DNA from: Cornus controversa
Taxonomy: Eukaryota; Streptophyta; Magnoliopsida; Cornales; Cornaceae
DNA: 64,000 nucleotides
Direction of reading: 5' to 3'
Assembly (NCBI GenBank): GCA_026545225.1
Contig: CM048848.1
Span: forward strand, 22,174,806 to 22,238,805
Of this stretch, positions 22,540 to 34,640 are shown piece by piece; the stretch's first letter is position 1; the number at the start of each line of letters is the position of its first letter. The position numbers and the translations under genes are program-made. The notes under the pieces were generated by a model. It saw nothing but the letters and a program-made list of their open reading frames with translations, was not told where the DNA came from and did no database searches.

Positions 22540-23380
22540 TTACGAGTCAACATAGATGGGATCCATTCTAGCTTGGTCATCCACACATGGTTTTAACCGT
22601 TGTCCACTGACTTTGGAAAATGTGCCGTCTTTAGTGTCCTTTAATTCCACCACACCATGAGGAGCAACAGAATGTACCAGAAATGGGCCATCCCACTGGG
22701 AGCAGAGCTTTCCAGGGAATAAACGGAGCCGTGAATTGTACAACCATACCTTTTGTCCCAGAGAAAATGTTTTGACTCGAATATTGCGATCATGAAAGGC
22801 CTTTGACCTTTCCTTATAGATTTTAACGTTTTCATACGCATCATGTCGTAATTCTTCCAATTCATTAACTTGAAGCCTTCGATTTGAGCCGACTAATTTC
22901 ATGTCAAAGTTGAATGCTTTAGTGGCCCACATAACCTTGTGCTCTAATTCCACCGGGAGATGGCAAACTTTTCCATATACTAACCGGTAAGGTGATATTG
23001 CAATGGGAGTTTTATACGTAGTTCGGTAGGCCCATAGTGCATCATTTAAGCGTAATGACCAATCTTTCCGGTCAGGTCAAACTATCTTTTCAAGAATATT
23101 CTTTATTTCCCTATTGGATAATTCCACTTGTCTACTGGTTTGAGGATGGTAAGGGGTGGCTACTTTATGTGTGACGGAGTATTTGGTGAGAAGGGTTCGG
23201 AGGAATCGATTACAGAAATGCTTACCTCCATCACTGATGAGGGCTCGTGGCATGCCAAATCGACTGAATATATTAGCTTGTATAAACTTTACCACGACTG
23301 CGTGATCATTGGACTTGGTAGCCACAGCCTCTATCCATTTAGATACGTAGTCCACCACCACAAGTATGTACTCATGACAC
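22540..23380 (-). pseudogene. Integrase C-terminal part of element J
   Basis: One frame with one TGA near 23076. It contains the second Asp and the Glu of the D-D-E core ([22 protein letters not shown]) and runs to the Athila-type C-terminus ([31 protein letters not shown]). The first catalytic Asp, the zinc-binding domain and all upstream pol are missing because the sequence switches at about 23381 to copied LTR I flank. Confidence 0.85.
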
Positions 23381-23609
23381 TTGTCACTTGTCCAATTTTG
23401 CTTGGATAAATCCTAGCACATAATTTCTATGATATTTTGAGCCTCAGATCAGTTATATAGGTAGAGAATATGTAATAATAAACATACACACAATTCTTGT
23501 AAAAGATAGCATATTTTTAGAATTTTAGAGAAAGAAACTGAAGTTCTAGAGAGGGAAAGCTTTAAAGAGGGCTTTGTAAGGCCTTGAAGACCATTTTGAA
23601 CATGGGACC
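23381..23609. repeat. Copy of the external target flank inside element J
   Basis: CACTTGTCCAATTTTGCTTG through CATGGGACC matches 16875-17096 outside the element with a few percent difference by eye. It includes the GGACC duplication directly before the second LTR. The join to integrase falls at CATGAC/ACTTG with about two bases of shared sequence. Confidence 0.9.
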
Positions 23610-24918
23610 TGATGTGGCCAAATATGTCTTTATTTTTATAACTTACTATTGCCTATCAAAATATAATTTAAACCACTCGTAAGAGAACGAATCTTTGTAG
23701 ATCTGGTTCTTTATAGAGGGTATCGATCCCATAAGGAGTTTGGTTGAATTGCACTACGAAGCGAGAATTTCCAATTTAATCCTAAAAATAGAATTTTGGT
23801 TTGAGTTTAACACTACTTTGTAGAATGTAAAAGCATTAAGTTTAAAACAAGTTATAAAGTTGAGGGAGAAAGAACTAGGGGTGGTTTCCACCTCTAGCCA
23901 TTTGACATGTTCATTTATGTAGCTAATGGGATCTTCTACAAGTATATGCAACACAATGTCATTAGGCTTGTGACCTAGAATGACATATCAAAAGATACAT
24001 GTGATTTCTAGCTAAACATAGCCCATCTTTAATAAGCATAGTTTTTCAACCTATCTATTTATCATACCTTCTAAATGTACCTACATGTGTCCGAACTACC
24101 CTATCTTAGCATGGGCTATATAAGCAAGAAATACCACATTCCATTGAACACCATTACAAAGGCATCATTTACATTTTTTGTGAAAGTTGTAAATGTTGAG
24201 CATTCAAAATGAAGCATTTCTACTCTAAGACAAGAGGAAGAAATAAAATCAAATGAATATATTGAAGAAGTTTACAAGTATTATACAAAACACAAGGCTA
24301 AGTAATCAACATATACATATAGATCCCAAAATAGCTACAAAATGCACAAGTTACATGGCTAGGGGTTCAACCACACCCTAGATAGAAAGGTAGTTGATCA
24401 TAGTAGACTTGCAATCCTTCATGGCCAGAGATGTGAAGCTTCAAAGGTCTGGTTTTAGCTCCCCTTCTCTCCTCCCAAAAGTTGTTTCTTCTCTCTACCA
24501 AAAATATACATATATCACCATCCACTTGTGTCCTTGGGTCCCACCTTGCATATATATATATATAGTTCACCTACTATATATGTATTCCCCTCACTTGGTT
24601 GTTTGAAGTCAAAAAATACTCAAAAAGGACGTGCAAAGGTCATTCTTGGAAGCAAGTGGCACGACAAGTGGGCAAGTGGTAGTCTGCTGAATTTCGATTG
24701 TGCAAAATTGAGGTTTCGATTGTGGGAAATGCCTTGATGAATTTTTCTTGATTTCTTCACTTCCTCAGCACTTGATCGGGAACATTGCCCTTCTTTGGGA
24801 TAAAACCTAATATATAACATAAACACAAAAATGGCATAAAAATAACAAGGTAAACATAAATATGGAATCAACATATGCAATTAAGAAGGTATAAATGTGT
24901 AACATTTAACGCTTATCA
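23610..24918 (-). repeat. Second LTR of element J (5' side)
   Basis: Matches the left LTR from TGATGTGGCC to CGCTTATCA, followed by GGACC. Palindrome units are reduced to two (24691-24730). It is preceded by duplicated flank rather than by a primer site. Confidence 0.9.
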
Positions 24919-25758
24919 GGACCATCTCTGTCTATCGAGTGCTTCCAGCCCACCATGATCAACTAATCTTCTCTAGGGTTTTGACAAACCCTAGCTTTGT
25001 AAATATGTTCTAACTTCAATGAATTGGGGATTTTTATGTACTTGATGTATATGTCTCTTACCTTGTGCCTTATATAAGTATAAGTTTACAAATTCTTCAT
25101 GTTCATGTGTTATGATTTATCTTCTTGTCTTAGAATGCTTAAATTCCTCACATAATCTTCAAAAACTTGTAAGTTTCACAAAGACTACAAGTGATGGCTT
25201 GAGACTAGTTTTCACTATAACATGCATAGCTAGATTTGCATAGTCCATGCTTAGAAAAGGTGATTTTACTTCAATCAGATAAGTAGGTAGGTAGGGAAAT
25301 CATGTGATGATGATTTTACTACAAGTTGGTAATTAGTAAATAAGGATAATTATGCTTTTCGAAGATAGATTATAGTATATTAAGGTGTGTGTATTTTCTT
25401 GGCCACGTCGTTGTAGGTGGGACTTGTTAACGCGTTATTAGTACACATTTGCATGAATTTCCCCTAATTTGTTATAGGTATGACATATTACGAGGTTAGC
25501 GGGGATGTCTAACCCTAGTCTTTTATTCTTCTCTCTACCTTCGTATTTAAATTACTTTTATGCTTTCAAACTAGAGTAAACACAACCAAAACGGTTGGGG
25601 TTTAAACAAGAAGTAACCCTCAACCTTTACTGAATTATACCTACGTAGTCTCTGTGGGATCAACACCCTCAACTTAGAGCCCTGTCCTTCAAGGATTCGT
25701 TCTATTGCGAGTGGTAAATTTATAAATTGCGAATAGCGCAACTGCACACAACAGTGGG

Positions 25759-26051
25759 TACATGGGTACGTGTCTGACAAATGGGGCAATAAAACCTGCA
25801 CAAGTGCGAAATACATACCAACATAATATACATGAACTGGAAAATATAATAAATGAATAGAAAAGTAAGACAAAATAAATATGTATAGGCAATGAAAAGA
25901 AACTGCAAATATTCCATTAATTCAGAAACTTGTAAATACAACTGCAGTAATTTATGAAATAAAAAATAAATGCTTCAAAAGCAACGAAAGAGTGCCAACA
26001 TGGCATGATAAAAGTACTAAAACTAAAATAAAATAAGCAGGAAAACGGAGA
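25759..26051 (-). other. Post-ORF3 tail of element C, proximal part
   Basis: Non-coding, aligned in position with 19950-20200 of J and 53160-53427 of G. It ends at the stop codon of the C ORF3 fragment (26052-26054). Confidence 0.55.
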
Positions 26052-26177
26052 CTATGGCTGAGGTGGCAGCGGCGGTGGTGCAGTAGACGTAGAAACACCA
26101 TAAGAGCCAAGGGTAGTGCTAAGGAGATGCTAAATGTGCTCAGGTCCCTCCATAAGAGTGATTAGGCAGGCACCAAG
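26052..26177 (-). pseudogene. ORF3 of element C, C-terminal fragment
   Basis: On the minus strand it ends STSTAPPPLPPQP then a stop, the same Pro-rich ending as ORF3 in J and G. It is cut at its upstream end by the A-like solo LTR at 26178; the CCAAG duplication (26173-26177) is the first copy. Confidence 0.65.
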
Positions 26178-26688
26178 TGTCACGACCCGAAATCTGGACA
26201 GCTGGGACTCCCCCGGACTCTCCCCGAATCCCAAGTGTGAACCCGTTCATTCAACCCCATGAATGATCTCAACCACACTCATGCGATAGTATCAAGTTCT
26301 GATACCATGCTATAACGCCCCGATTTCCCGACTTCTGTAAGACCGGAGGTTTACCCATCCATTAAGCCCAATGGACCCTCATTACCCTCAAGTACCATGA
26401 AAGCTTACCACTATTATTGCACATAGGTGTGTACAACTCGATGTCATCTAATCCCATTGGGTCCTGCATCAAACCCTATCACCTTTGTGGGGATATACTT
26501 ATCCACACCCTCTAGAATCACTCATTTCCAAAAATCAACACTTCATATGTTTGGAAAATGAACCTAATACCTATACCATTAGATAGAGAATCCAAAAATA
26601 CTCAATTTTAAAAAAACCACACTCAATTCCTATCTAAAATGAAGAAATTACGTCGAATCAAAGTTTGGACAGATGTTGTGAATTGTAA

Positions 26689-26915
26689 CTTCGATTGTCC
26701 GAAAATGGGATTTTGATTGTGCGAAATTGAGTTCCATTGTGCGAAAATTTCACCCTCTTGGGACCTTGAACTTGCATTATTTCGCATGATCGAGATGGAT
26801 TGTGCGAAATTACCCCTATCTGCACCCTAAAAATCACAATAATTCGCCACCCCCTTCGCACAATCGAAATGGGGGTTCCGATTATGCGAAATGGGCATTT
26901 CGCACAATCGAAATG
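26689..26915. repeat. Palindrome array, ATTGTG core, in the solo LTR
   Basis: About seven diverged units such as TTTCGCACAATCGAAAT (26888) and CATTGTGCGAAA. Next to them is CCCTCTTGGGACCTTG (26753-26768), two mismatches from the island in G and J. Element A, the closest relative here, has the ATTAAT/ATTGAT core at its array. Confidence 0.85.
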
Positions 26916-27689
26916 CCCTCCACAAGGCCTCCATCAACCCTATACATGGTCCTTTTGGAGCCCAATCCACATTCTATCATCCTAGAACCTCTCATACATG
27001 ATCCATAACATAATTGAAAGATGCCAACATCAATCACATACTCAAAATCATATTCATGATTGAATCATACATCATATTGAATCATTCTCTTTCACAACCA
27101 CAATCCGTTCATAATGAAAACTTCATCAAATGAATTAAATGCTACCATGACCATTACATAAACTAATCCACTGTCTTTTTATACCTAACAAGTTTATAAC
27201 ACAATACATACATCAAAGTTACATTTGGCCAAAATATAACTACAACTCAAAAAGGAATCACATGCCACAAGCCGACATGGATAGCCACAAAATGCATAAC
27301 ATCCAAAAGATAGTAAAATGTTACTAGAGTTCCACTTGGACACTCAAGTCCCATCCGTCATCGGCGTCTTATCTATAAAAGAGTTTATAATAAAGGGGTG
27401 AGCACCACTGCGACTCAGTAGAGATACCCCAACCCTCCTAAGTGTCGACTCGACACCAACTTATATGGAATGCATATGCATACACTACATGCCATGTCAA
27501 TGATTTTACAAACAAACCAACAAGTAGTAATTAAAGAGGGTTGCATACTTCACAGTTCTTATAAAAAATTTTAAAGCATACAAGCATTAAGGAAATGCAA
27601 ATGCTCTCTCTCTCTCGACCCTTATCCGATACCTTACATGATTGGTCCACTCCAAGGATCATGTGACCTTAGACAACTATGTTAACCAT

Positions 27690-27915
27690 CTTTGACTGGG
27701 ATAACTCCAAGGGGTCATCCTTTCATGGCAATGTATAGATTTGTCGATTGGTTAGGGGACAACTTCGAGGCTCACAAATCTTGGACATTCTCCGACAACC
27801 ATCCTATGACTGGGACAACTTTGAGAGGTCATTCTACCACAGCCGCAATATATAGGATTGCCATAGAGTGAGGGGACAACTCCGAGGCTCACAAATCTTG
27901 GACATTCTCTGATTC
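27690..27915. repeat. Tandem duplication, units of about 115 bp, in the solo LTR
   Basis: GACTGGGATAACTCCAAGG (27694) and GACTGGGACAACTTTGAGAG (27808) start two units. Both continue to AGGGGACAACT, CGAGGCTCACAAATCTTGG and ACATTCTC. Confidence 0.8.
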
Positions 27916-29171
27916 GAGGCATAAATCCTTGGTATGGCGGGTCCACTCTAAGGACCATACGTAGTGGTTAGTTATACCACAATTCATAACACGGTTGGGC
28001 CACTCCGAAGTCCCGTGTACCTCATTTGCATCATTTTTCCTGCAACCTCCCACATATGCCATATGAATGCATATATGCCTTATATTTTATTTTCATGCAT
28101 TACTCATTCTCAATATTACCAAAAGGAAGTATATGACATATCTCCCAACGTAACATACTACATATAGCACATATATGTACAACACATGCATAATACATCA
28201 CATATGCATACAATTTCAAAATTAGCATACTATACTCATGCTACACTTAATACATAGGTTTAGTACATAGAACTAGCATGCATTCAACAACCACATTCCC
28301 ACAGATAATCACATATATGACACTTGGTACACACTTTTCACATACACAACAAACTAAGTAGATAATGCCTATGTACCAATTTCTTACAATCACACACTTC
28401 AAACCCACATACTACACCCAACATAATAAACATAATTGTGAAATGATAGGACTCTAGAGAAGGAGAAAACACAACCTACACCTCTCATCTTCACTCGAAA
28501 CCCTAGAATCAACAATTAGAAGAGAAGAAGAACCCCTACCTCAAAAATGAAGGCCTTCCAAACACTTTTCAAAATTCCAGCAATGTCAACCTTGTCGAAC
28601 CACAAAGATGTTCAGTTCAAATGAAAGCTCTTGTCATCCCCTACATATCTCCCTCTTTCGGCGAGTCTTGAATCCAAGTCGAACGGGTCTAAAATATAGA
28701 GAGAATGTAGAGAGAAAAAGAAGGAAATGTTAGAGAGAGATGGAACCTTGTAAAATGGCTAGAATCACTCTCAGCCATGTATTTAAAGGCATCTAGGGCA
28801 CAAAAAGACCAAAACGCCCATTGGCCACTTAACTAACGTACCTTCCTAGACTCCGTTTGTGATTTCAAAAACTCCTACAGTCTTGAAATCACTTCCTTAA
28901 TTCTCTAAAAATTTCATCTAAGCCATTTTCAAAAATAAATATTTTCGGGAATTTTTCGAATTATCGGGCTCACTAAAAGTCGCATCTCGGGCCCCGGTTT
29001 AACCAAAAAGTCAAACTCTTCCAAATTTCCCGAAACCTTTCCAAAACCTTTAGAACTCTATCCAAACATGTTCCCCACACCCAAAACATGTTAAACACCA
29101 ATCAAAATGCAATTATGATGCTTATAATGCAAAAAATGCAAAACTAGCCAAAATTGGTCACGGTCTCTGCA

Positions 29172-29270
29172 CCAAGTGTGTCCAGCCAGTCATTTGGCAC
29201 TCTACAGTGGTCTACAGTTGCTGAAGATCCACAGTCAGGCACTCATAGCCTATGGACAGATACTCATACT
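29172..29270 (-). pseudogene. ORF3 of element C, middle fragment
   Basis: The minus strand reads EYLSIGYECLTVDLQQL, parallel to DILAMGYSCLAADVERL in ORF3 of element G. It sits between the solo LTR (ends 29171) and element B (starts 29271), with one copy of each target duplication. Confidence 0.75.
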
Positions 29271-30231
29271 TGATAGGCATTGAATGTTACGCATTCTAGC
29301 CTCTTAACTTATGTATTTTATTCTCTTAGTGATAGATTATTTGATGATTTTACTTTTTTTTAGTGTTTTCTATATTTTTAGGGCCTTAATGATTATTTCA
29401 GTTAAAACCAAGCTTTTGGACTTTTAAAGAAGACATCCAAGATGGGTAGATGAAGCCTACTTCAAGGAGAATCATTCAACCATTTATTTCAACTCAAATC
29501 AGCCCAAGGAAGAGGTCCAAGAGAATTACAGCTGCTTAAGAAGGTTTCAGGCCTGAAGCCCAAATTTGCGCATAATACAGTCTTAATCCCGTTTCGAAAA
29601 ATGGACCAGAAGTCTTATTTTCGAGCCTCAAATCGATATTATTTCTACTTTAAGTTGAACAAAATTTGATTCTGCATACTTTTGTATTTCACGAAAATTC
29701 CGTAAATCGGACTTCTAGTGGGTCAAAAGTTGGGCCGAAGTCAGCAGGAAAAACCCACCTGATTAGTGCTGCGGGAAACCCTAATTTAGAGTAGTTAGGC
29801 AGATGGCCCATGCCAATCGAAAATAGTCCATGGCATAGCCTTAATCATATGTTATCTTCTTGATGGATGAAGGTGAGCTTGTAGCCACCGACACCACTTA
29901 TGCATGATGTAATTCCCTTATAGTTGATTCAATTGACCATTGATTATGCAGTTAGTGGTGAAGTCAAACACCCTAGATTTCTCTCATATTATCTTCATTA
30001 TCTGTTTACTTTGATTTATTTTATTCTATCTTTTTAATTAGTTTAGTTTAAAAATCAGAATTCTTTTCTTAAATTTAATTAGAATTAATTCAGTATTCCA
30101 ACTCATCAGACCATAATCCCTGAGGTACGATACCCCTTTCGATAGCCCTATTCTGCAAGGAATTCGTTCTATTGCGGATTGTGGAAAATTTTAATTGATA
30201 TACTTTTTGAGTCACACTCACACACGAATCA
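29271..30231 (+). repeat. 5' LTR of element B, internally deleted
   Basis: Starts TGATAGGC and ends CACGAATCA. At CCCTAATTTA it jumps to GAGTAGTTAGG, skipping about 560 bp found in the 3' LTR. The missing block contains CTAACAAAGCATC and related phrases seen in other Athila LTRs, so it is ancestral and was lost here. Confidence 0.9.
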
Positions 30232-30236
30232 ATTTT

Positions 30237-30254
30237 TGGCGCCGTTGCCGGGGA
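30237..30254 (+). other. Primer-binding site of element B
   Basis: TGGCGCCGTTGCCGGGGA lies five bases after the LTR end. It is the standard Athila-type site complementary to the 3' end of tRNA-Asp. Element G has the same site at 61586-61603; H has one changed base (63103-63120). Confidence 0.9.
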
Positions 30255-30377
30255 TTATCTATTTGATTGATTGGATTTTACAGAATTAATTTTAACTGGA
30301 TTTTTAGTTTAGGAAATTTTCTTTATTTTATTTTTAACTTTGTTTTTGTTTTCTTTTCAGGTGCTTTTGGCTAATAT

Positions 30378-31840
30378 ATGCAAGTCGTCATTCTGTAACT
30401 GATCCTTTGATACCTCTTGATCCTGAGCCTGAACGTACTCTTAGACAACAGAAGAACATTCCTGTTGATACCATTGTGCAAGAGGAATAATTACTTGAAG
30501 ACATGGCAGAAGAGAGGAATAACAACCTTGTTCCTAATGCTGATGAAGAAAGAGCTAGATTGCTTAGGGACTACTATGTTCCTGAGACATATACCTCGCC
30601 AGCAGGTTTTCAACTGCCCAATGTCACAGCACAGAATTATGAGATCAAGTCTAGCATTATTCAGATGCTACCATCTTATTTTGGGCTGACTCAAGAAGAC
30701 CCTTATAAGCATCTGGATGACTTCATTGAAGTGTGCTCAACTATAAAAATTCACAACTTCTCTGAAGATGCTTTCAGAATGAGACTTTTTCTATTCTCTC
30801 TGAAAGACAAAGCAAAGTATTGGTTCAATTCTCTACCGGCTGGTTCTATCACAACTTGGACTCAGATGCAACATGAGTTTCTCAAGAAGTATTTTCGATA
30901 GGGAAGACCAATCAGTTCAGACGTGCTATCACTGATTTTTCCCAACATGAGGGGGAACAACTTTATGAGACATGGGAAAGATTCAAGGACCTTCTTAGGA
31001 AGTGTCCCCATCATCAAGTTCCTAAGTGGCAACTAGTGCAGAGTTTTCATGAAGGGCTGACAGAAGCCAACAGACAGATGGTTGATGCGTCGTGTGGAGG
31101 TACTTTTATGTTGAAGAGTGAAGAAGAGGCATGGACCTTATTTGAAAATCTTAGTGAGAACTCTCTACAACATGTGTCCTCTACTCGTTCTAGCAGACCT
31201 GCCACTACAAGGAAGACTGATGGGATTTTTGAGGTTGGTGCTTCAGAAGCTATGCCAACCGACATTGATTTAATTGCAAAGAAGGTAGCAGCAATTATGG
31301 CTGCCAATCAAACTCCTTCTACTTCAAATTCTTCATTGCTAGGCCCTTGTGAATTTTGCTCTAGTCCTATGCATAATGTGAGCAATTGTCCTTCGGTGGG
31401 GCAATTTTCTAATATTCAACATGAGCAAGTTCAAGCTACATTCACTGGACCAATGAATCCTCCACGAGGTAATACTTACAATCCCACATGGAGGAATCAT
31501 CCCAGTTTCTCTTATAGTAATCAAGGGGCAGCAATGCAACTATCATATCAACCTAGGACTTTTGTGCCTCAACAACAATATCAAACACAAAATCCTATGG
31601 CCCAAAGAATTTTTGCTATTGAAGACAAGCTAACACTTACCTTGTCTAAATTTGACAAGCTTGATTCTCTTATCGAGACAGTGCAAACTACTGCAGCAAT
31701 AGTACAATCTACAGTTCAGCTAGTGCACTCGCATTCTCAATCCATTGCCAAACTGGAATCTCAGTTTGGACAGCTTGCTACTTCATTGAGTAAAAGATAA
31801 GAAGGGAAGCTCCCTAGTCAACCAATTGTTAATCCTAGAG
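30378..31840 (+). pseudogene. gag of element B
   Basis: Gag polyprotein. The frame opens near PEPERTLRQ, carries a TAA near 30488, then MAEERNN at 30503. The Gag core shows FLFSLKDKAKYWFNSL and FLKKYF. A one-base deletion near 30896 shifts the frame; it continues at 30920-31800 with WERFKDLLRKCPHH and MVDASCGGTF. A CCHC knuckle, CEFCSSPMHNVSNC, is at about 31350-31391. Near its end, HSQSIAKLESQFGQLATSL is a short heptad segment. A TAA at 31798 precedes the protease part. It matches gag of G along its length. Confidence 0.85.
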
Positions 31841-32910
31841 GGATGCAAGCTACCACAAGCAACTCACACCATGAGCAAGTCCAAGCTATTACCACTTTGA
31901 GAAGTGGGAAAATAATTGACAATAAGGTGGGTGAGAAGAAAGAAGAAGAAAAAGTGACCACAAGTTCAAGCGCTGAAATTTCTTATGAGCCTAAGGCTCC
32001 CTTCCCACAACGTTTCCTTGAAGCATCTAGATTGGGGAAGCAAGGGGACAAGCTGCATGACATGATGGAGGTGTTTCGACAAGTGACGATTAATTTGCCA
32101 CTCCTTGATGCCATCAAGCAAATTCCTCCTTATGCTAAATTCTTGAAGGACTTGTGCACTCAAAAAAGGCTTTCTAAAAGCCATGTGCCAAAGAAAGTGA
32201 TGCTGCCACAACAAGTAATTTCGATAATTTAGCAGTGTACTCCTCCCAAGTACAAAGATCCTGGTGCTCCAACTATCTCATGTATCATTGGGGAGCACCA
32301 TGTGGATAAAGCTCTTCTTGATTTGGGTGCAAGTGTGAATTTGCTACCCTACTCAATCTACTTACAATTGGGTTTAGGAGAATTGAAGCCTACCTCGGTG
32401 GTATTGCAATTTGCAGATAGATCAACAAAACAACCCCGAGGAATCATAGAAGATGTGCTCATTAAAGTGGACAAGTTCTACTTTCCTGTTGATTTCATTG
32501 TACTTGACACTGAGTCGGTTCACAATCCAAAGAGGCACATTCCAGTGATCCTTGGTCGACCTTTCTTAGCTACTGCTGATGCTTGCATAAATTGTAGGTC
32601 AGGGATCATGGATATTTCATTTGGCAGCATGAATGTCAAGCTTAATGTGTTCAATACTATCCAACACCCTCCAGATCAGAGTGATGTGTTCTGCATGGAT
32701 GATATTGATGAATGTGTAGAGGAATTTGTTTCATCCTCTATATCTCGAAACTCCTTGGAGGTATGCAAGTCTCTTTATGACTTTGAGAAAATTAATGATG
32801 AAGGGTTGTGCGAAGAGGTGCATTCTATGCTGGAAGTGGATGCTATTTAGAATACTCCACCTTGGAGAATTCCAATTGAGCCACTACCTTCTCTCTCTAG
32901 CACTCCCCTA
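31841..32910 (+). pseudogene. Protease region of element B
   Basis: The frame continues from gag. DLGASVNLLPYS at about 32320 is the aspartic protease motif in its Athila form (DLGA), and VILGRPFLATADAC the second conserved block. Stops at 32230 (TAG) and 32848 (TAG) interrupt it. There is no frameshift in this part. Confidence 0.8.
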
Positions 32911-34640
32911 GTGCATTCATTGGAGTTTCCTCCAGAATTAGAGCTGAAGCCTTTGCTTGACAAATTGAAGTATGTATTTTTAGGGGCACAGAAAACACTT
33001 CCTGTTATAATTGCATCTGATCTGACAGAAATTCAAGAAAAGAGCTTAGTAGAGGTTTTATACCAACATCGTGAAGCAATTGGATGGAGTGTTGCTGATC
33101 TTAAAGGCATTGATCCCTCAATTTGCATGCACAAAATTCATCTAGAAGAAGGATGTAAGCCAGCTAGAGAGGCACAGAGGCGACTGAACCCCAATATGAA
33201 AGAGGTGGTAAAGAAAGAGGTTGTCAAGTTACTTGATGCAGGTATCATTTATCCAATTTTTGACAGCACATGGGTGAGTCCAACACAAGTGGTTCCAAAG
33301 AAGTCTGGCCTTACCACTGTGCCTAACTCTATGGGAGAGCTTGTTCCACAATGTACTGCCATAGGTTGGCGTGTTTGCATTGATTACAGAAAGCTCAATT
33401 CTATGACAAGGAAGGATCACTTCCCTCTTCCATTCATTGATCAAATACTTGAAAGGTTAGCTGGTCAGAGCTATTATTGCTTTCTGGATGGCTACTCTGG
33501 TTATAACCAAGTGGCTATGGATCCAGAAGATCAAGAGAAGACCACTTTCACTTGTCCCTTTGGTACTTTTGCTTATCGTCGTATACCTTTTGGATTATGT
33601 AATGCTACGGCGACATTCCAGAGGTGTATGATGGCCATCTTTTCTAACATGGTGGAAAAATTCTTGGAGGTGTTCATGGATGACTTCTCTATTTTTGGAT
33701 CATCCTTTGAACACTGTCTGAGTAATTTATCACTAGTACTTCAAAGGTGCCGAGAGCGTAATTTGGTACTTAGTTGGGAGAAGAGCCATTTTATGGTGAA
33801 AGAAGGTATTGTATTGGGACATATTGCTTCAGAGAAAGGCATTGAAGTTGATAAAGCAAAGATCCACCTAATTGCAACTCTGTCTCATCCAACTTCGGTA
33901 AGGCAAGTTCGATCTTTCTTAGGCCATGCTGGGTTCTATAGAAGATTTATCAAGGATTTCAGTAAAATTGCTCAACCAATGTGCCATTTGTTATCTAAAG
34001 ATGTTCCCTTTATCTTTGATGAAGAATGTGTGCAAGCTTTTGAAAAGCTTCGGTCTCTATTATCCTCTGCACCAATTATGCAATCGCCAAAATGGGCTTT
34101 ACCTTTTGAAATCATGTGTGATGCCTCTGATTATGCAGTGGGAGCAGTGTTGGGACAAAGAGAAGAGAAACGGCCATATGTCATCTATTTCGCTAGTAAG
34201 ACTCTCTCTGACGCCCAACTCAATTATACAACCACAGAGAAAGAGCTTCTAGCTGTCGTATTTGCCTTGGACAAGTTTCGTTCTTATTTATTGGGGGTCC
34301 AAGGTGGTTGTCTACTCTGATCATGCAGCATTAAGACAATTATTGGAGAAGAAAGAAACCAAACCGCGTCTTATTCGATGGATTTTATTGCTGCAAGAAT
34401 TCGATTTGGAGATAAAAGACAAAAAGGGGACGGAGAATGTGGTTGCGGATCATTTATCTCAGATTGAGTTTGAGCCGGTGATCGATGCATTACCTATTTG
34501 AGACTCATTCCCAGATGAGCAATTGTTTGGAATTGGTTTGATGAAAGTTAATGGGCAAAGGTTGAAGCATTGTGTGGAAGGATGTGTGCCAAAAAGAGAC
34601 GTAGAGTCCGTCGACTTGACGGATCCCGTCTATCCAACTT
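32911..34640 (+). pseudogene. RT and RNase H of element B, integrase removed
   Basis: RT shows [29 protein letters not shown] and the active site FMDDFSIFGS at about 33675. RNase H shows CDASDYAVGAVLGQ and [14 protein letters not shown]. An extra base in a G run near 34293-34297 shifts the frame. The new frame continues [10 protein letters not shown] to [10 protein letters not shown], then a TGA at 34499. Right after DSFPDEQLF the text jumps to [14 protein letters not shown] and DLTDPVYPT, the last residues of Athila integrase. The whole zinc-binding domain and D-D-E core, about 1.2 kb by comparison with G, is missing. Confidence 0.88.

Larger units (their letters stand above)
17097..24918 (-). 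mobile_element. Element J: Athila-like element with rearranged 5' half
   Basis: Two LTRs (17097-18445 and 23610-24918) in minus orientation lie within a perfect GGACC duplication (17092-17096 and 24919-24923). From the left: 3' LTR, polypurine tract, tail, ORF3, spacer with palindromes, C-terminal third of integrase. At about 23381 the integrase is replaced by about 225 bp that copies the external flank at about 16868-17096, including GGACC, and then the second LTR follows. Gag, protease, RT and the primer site are therefore absent. LTR divergence is a few percent by eye. Confidence 0.85.
16503..25753 (+). mobile_element. Solo LTR I (Athila-like), split by element J
   Basis: Left part 16503-17096 starts TGATAAGCG. 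Right part 24924-25753 ends CACACAACA. Flanks carry a perfect GTGGG duplication (16498-16502 and 25754-25758). Joined, the LTR is about 1,424 bp and matches the H LTR (49745-51087 plus 63036-63097) along its length. There is no internal sequence of its own, so LTR-LTR recombination removed the body before or after J landed in it. Confidence 0.85.
26178..29171 (-). mobile_element. Solo LTR of an element A relative (2,994 bp)
   Basis: Reverse-complemented it starts TGCAGAGACCGTGACCAATT, close to TGTAGAGACCGTGCCCAATT of element A, and shares GTTTAACATGTTTTG and GGGGAACATGTTT. It is flanked by a perfect CCAAG duplication (26173-26177 and 29172-29176). There is no internal region, so it formed by LTR-LTR recombination. 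It is clearly a diverged relative rather than the same family. It contains palindrome units (26689-26915) and a duplication of about 115 bp (27690-27915). Confidence 0.9.

Noticed and set aside
28990..29171. Start of a second full element A
   Set aside because: The match ends at the CCAAG duplication on both sides with only one LTR, so it is a solo LTR.
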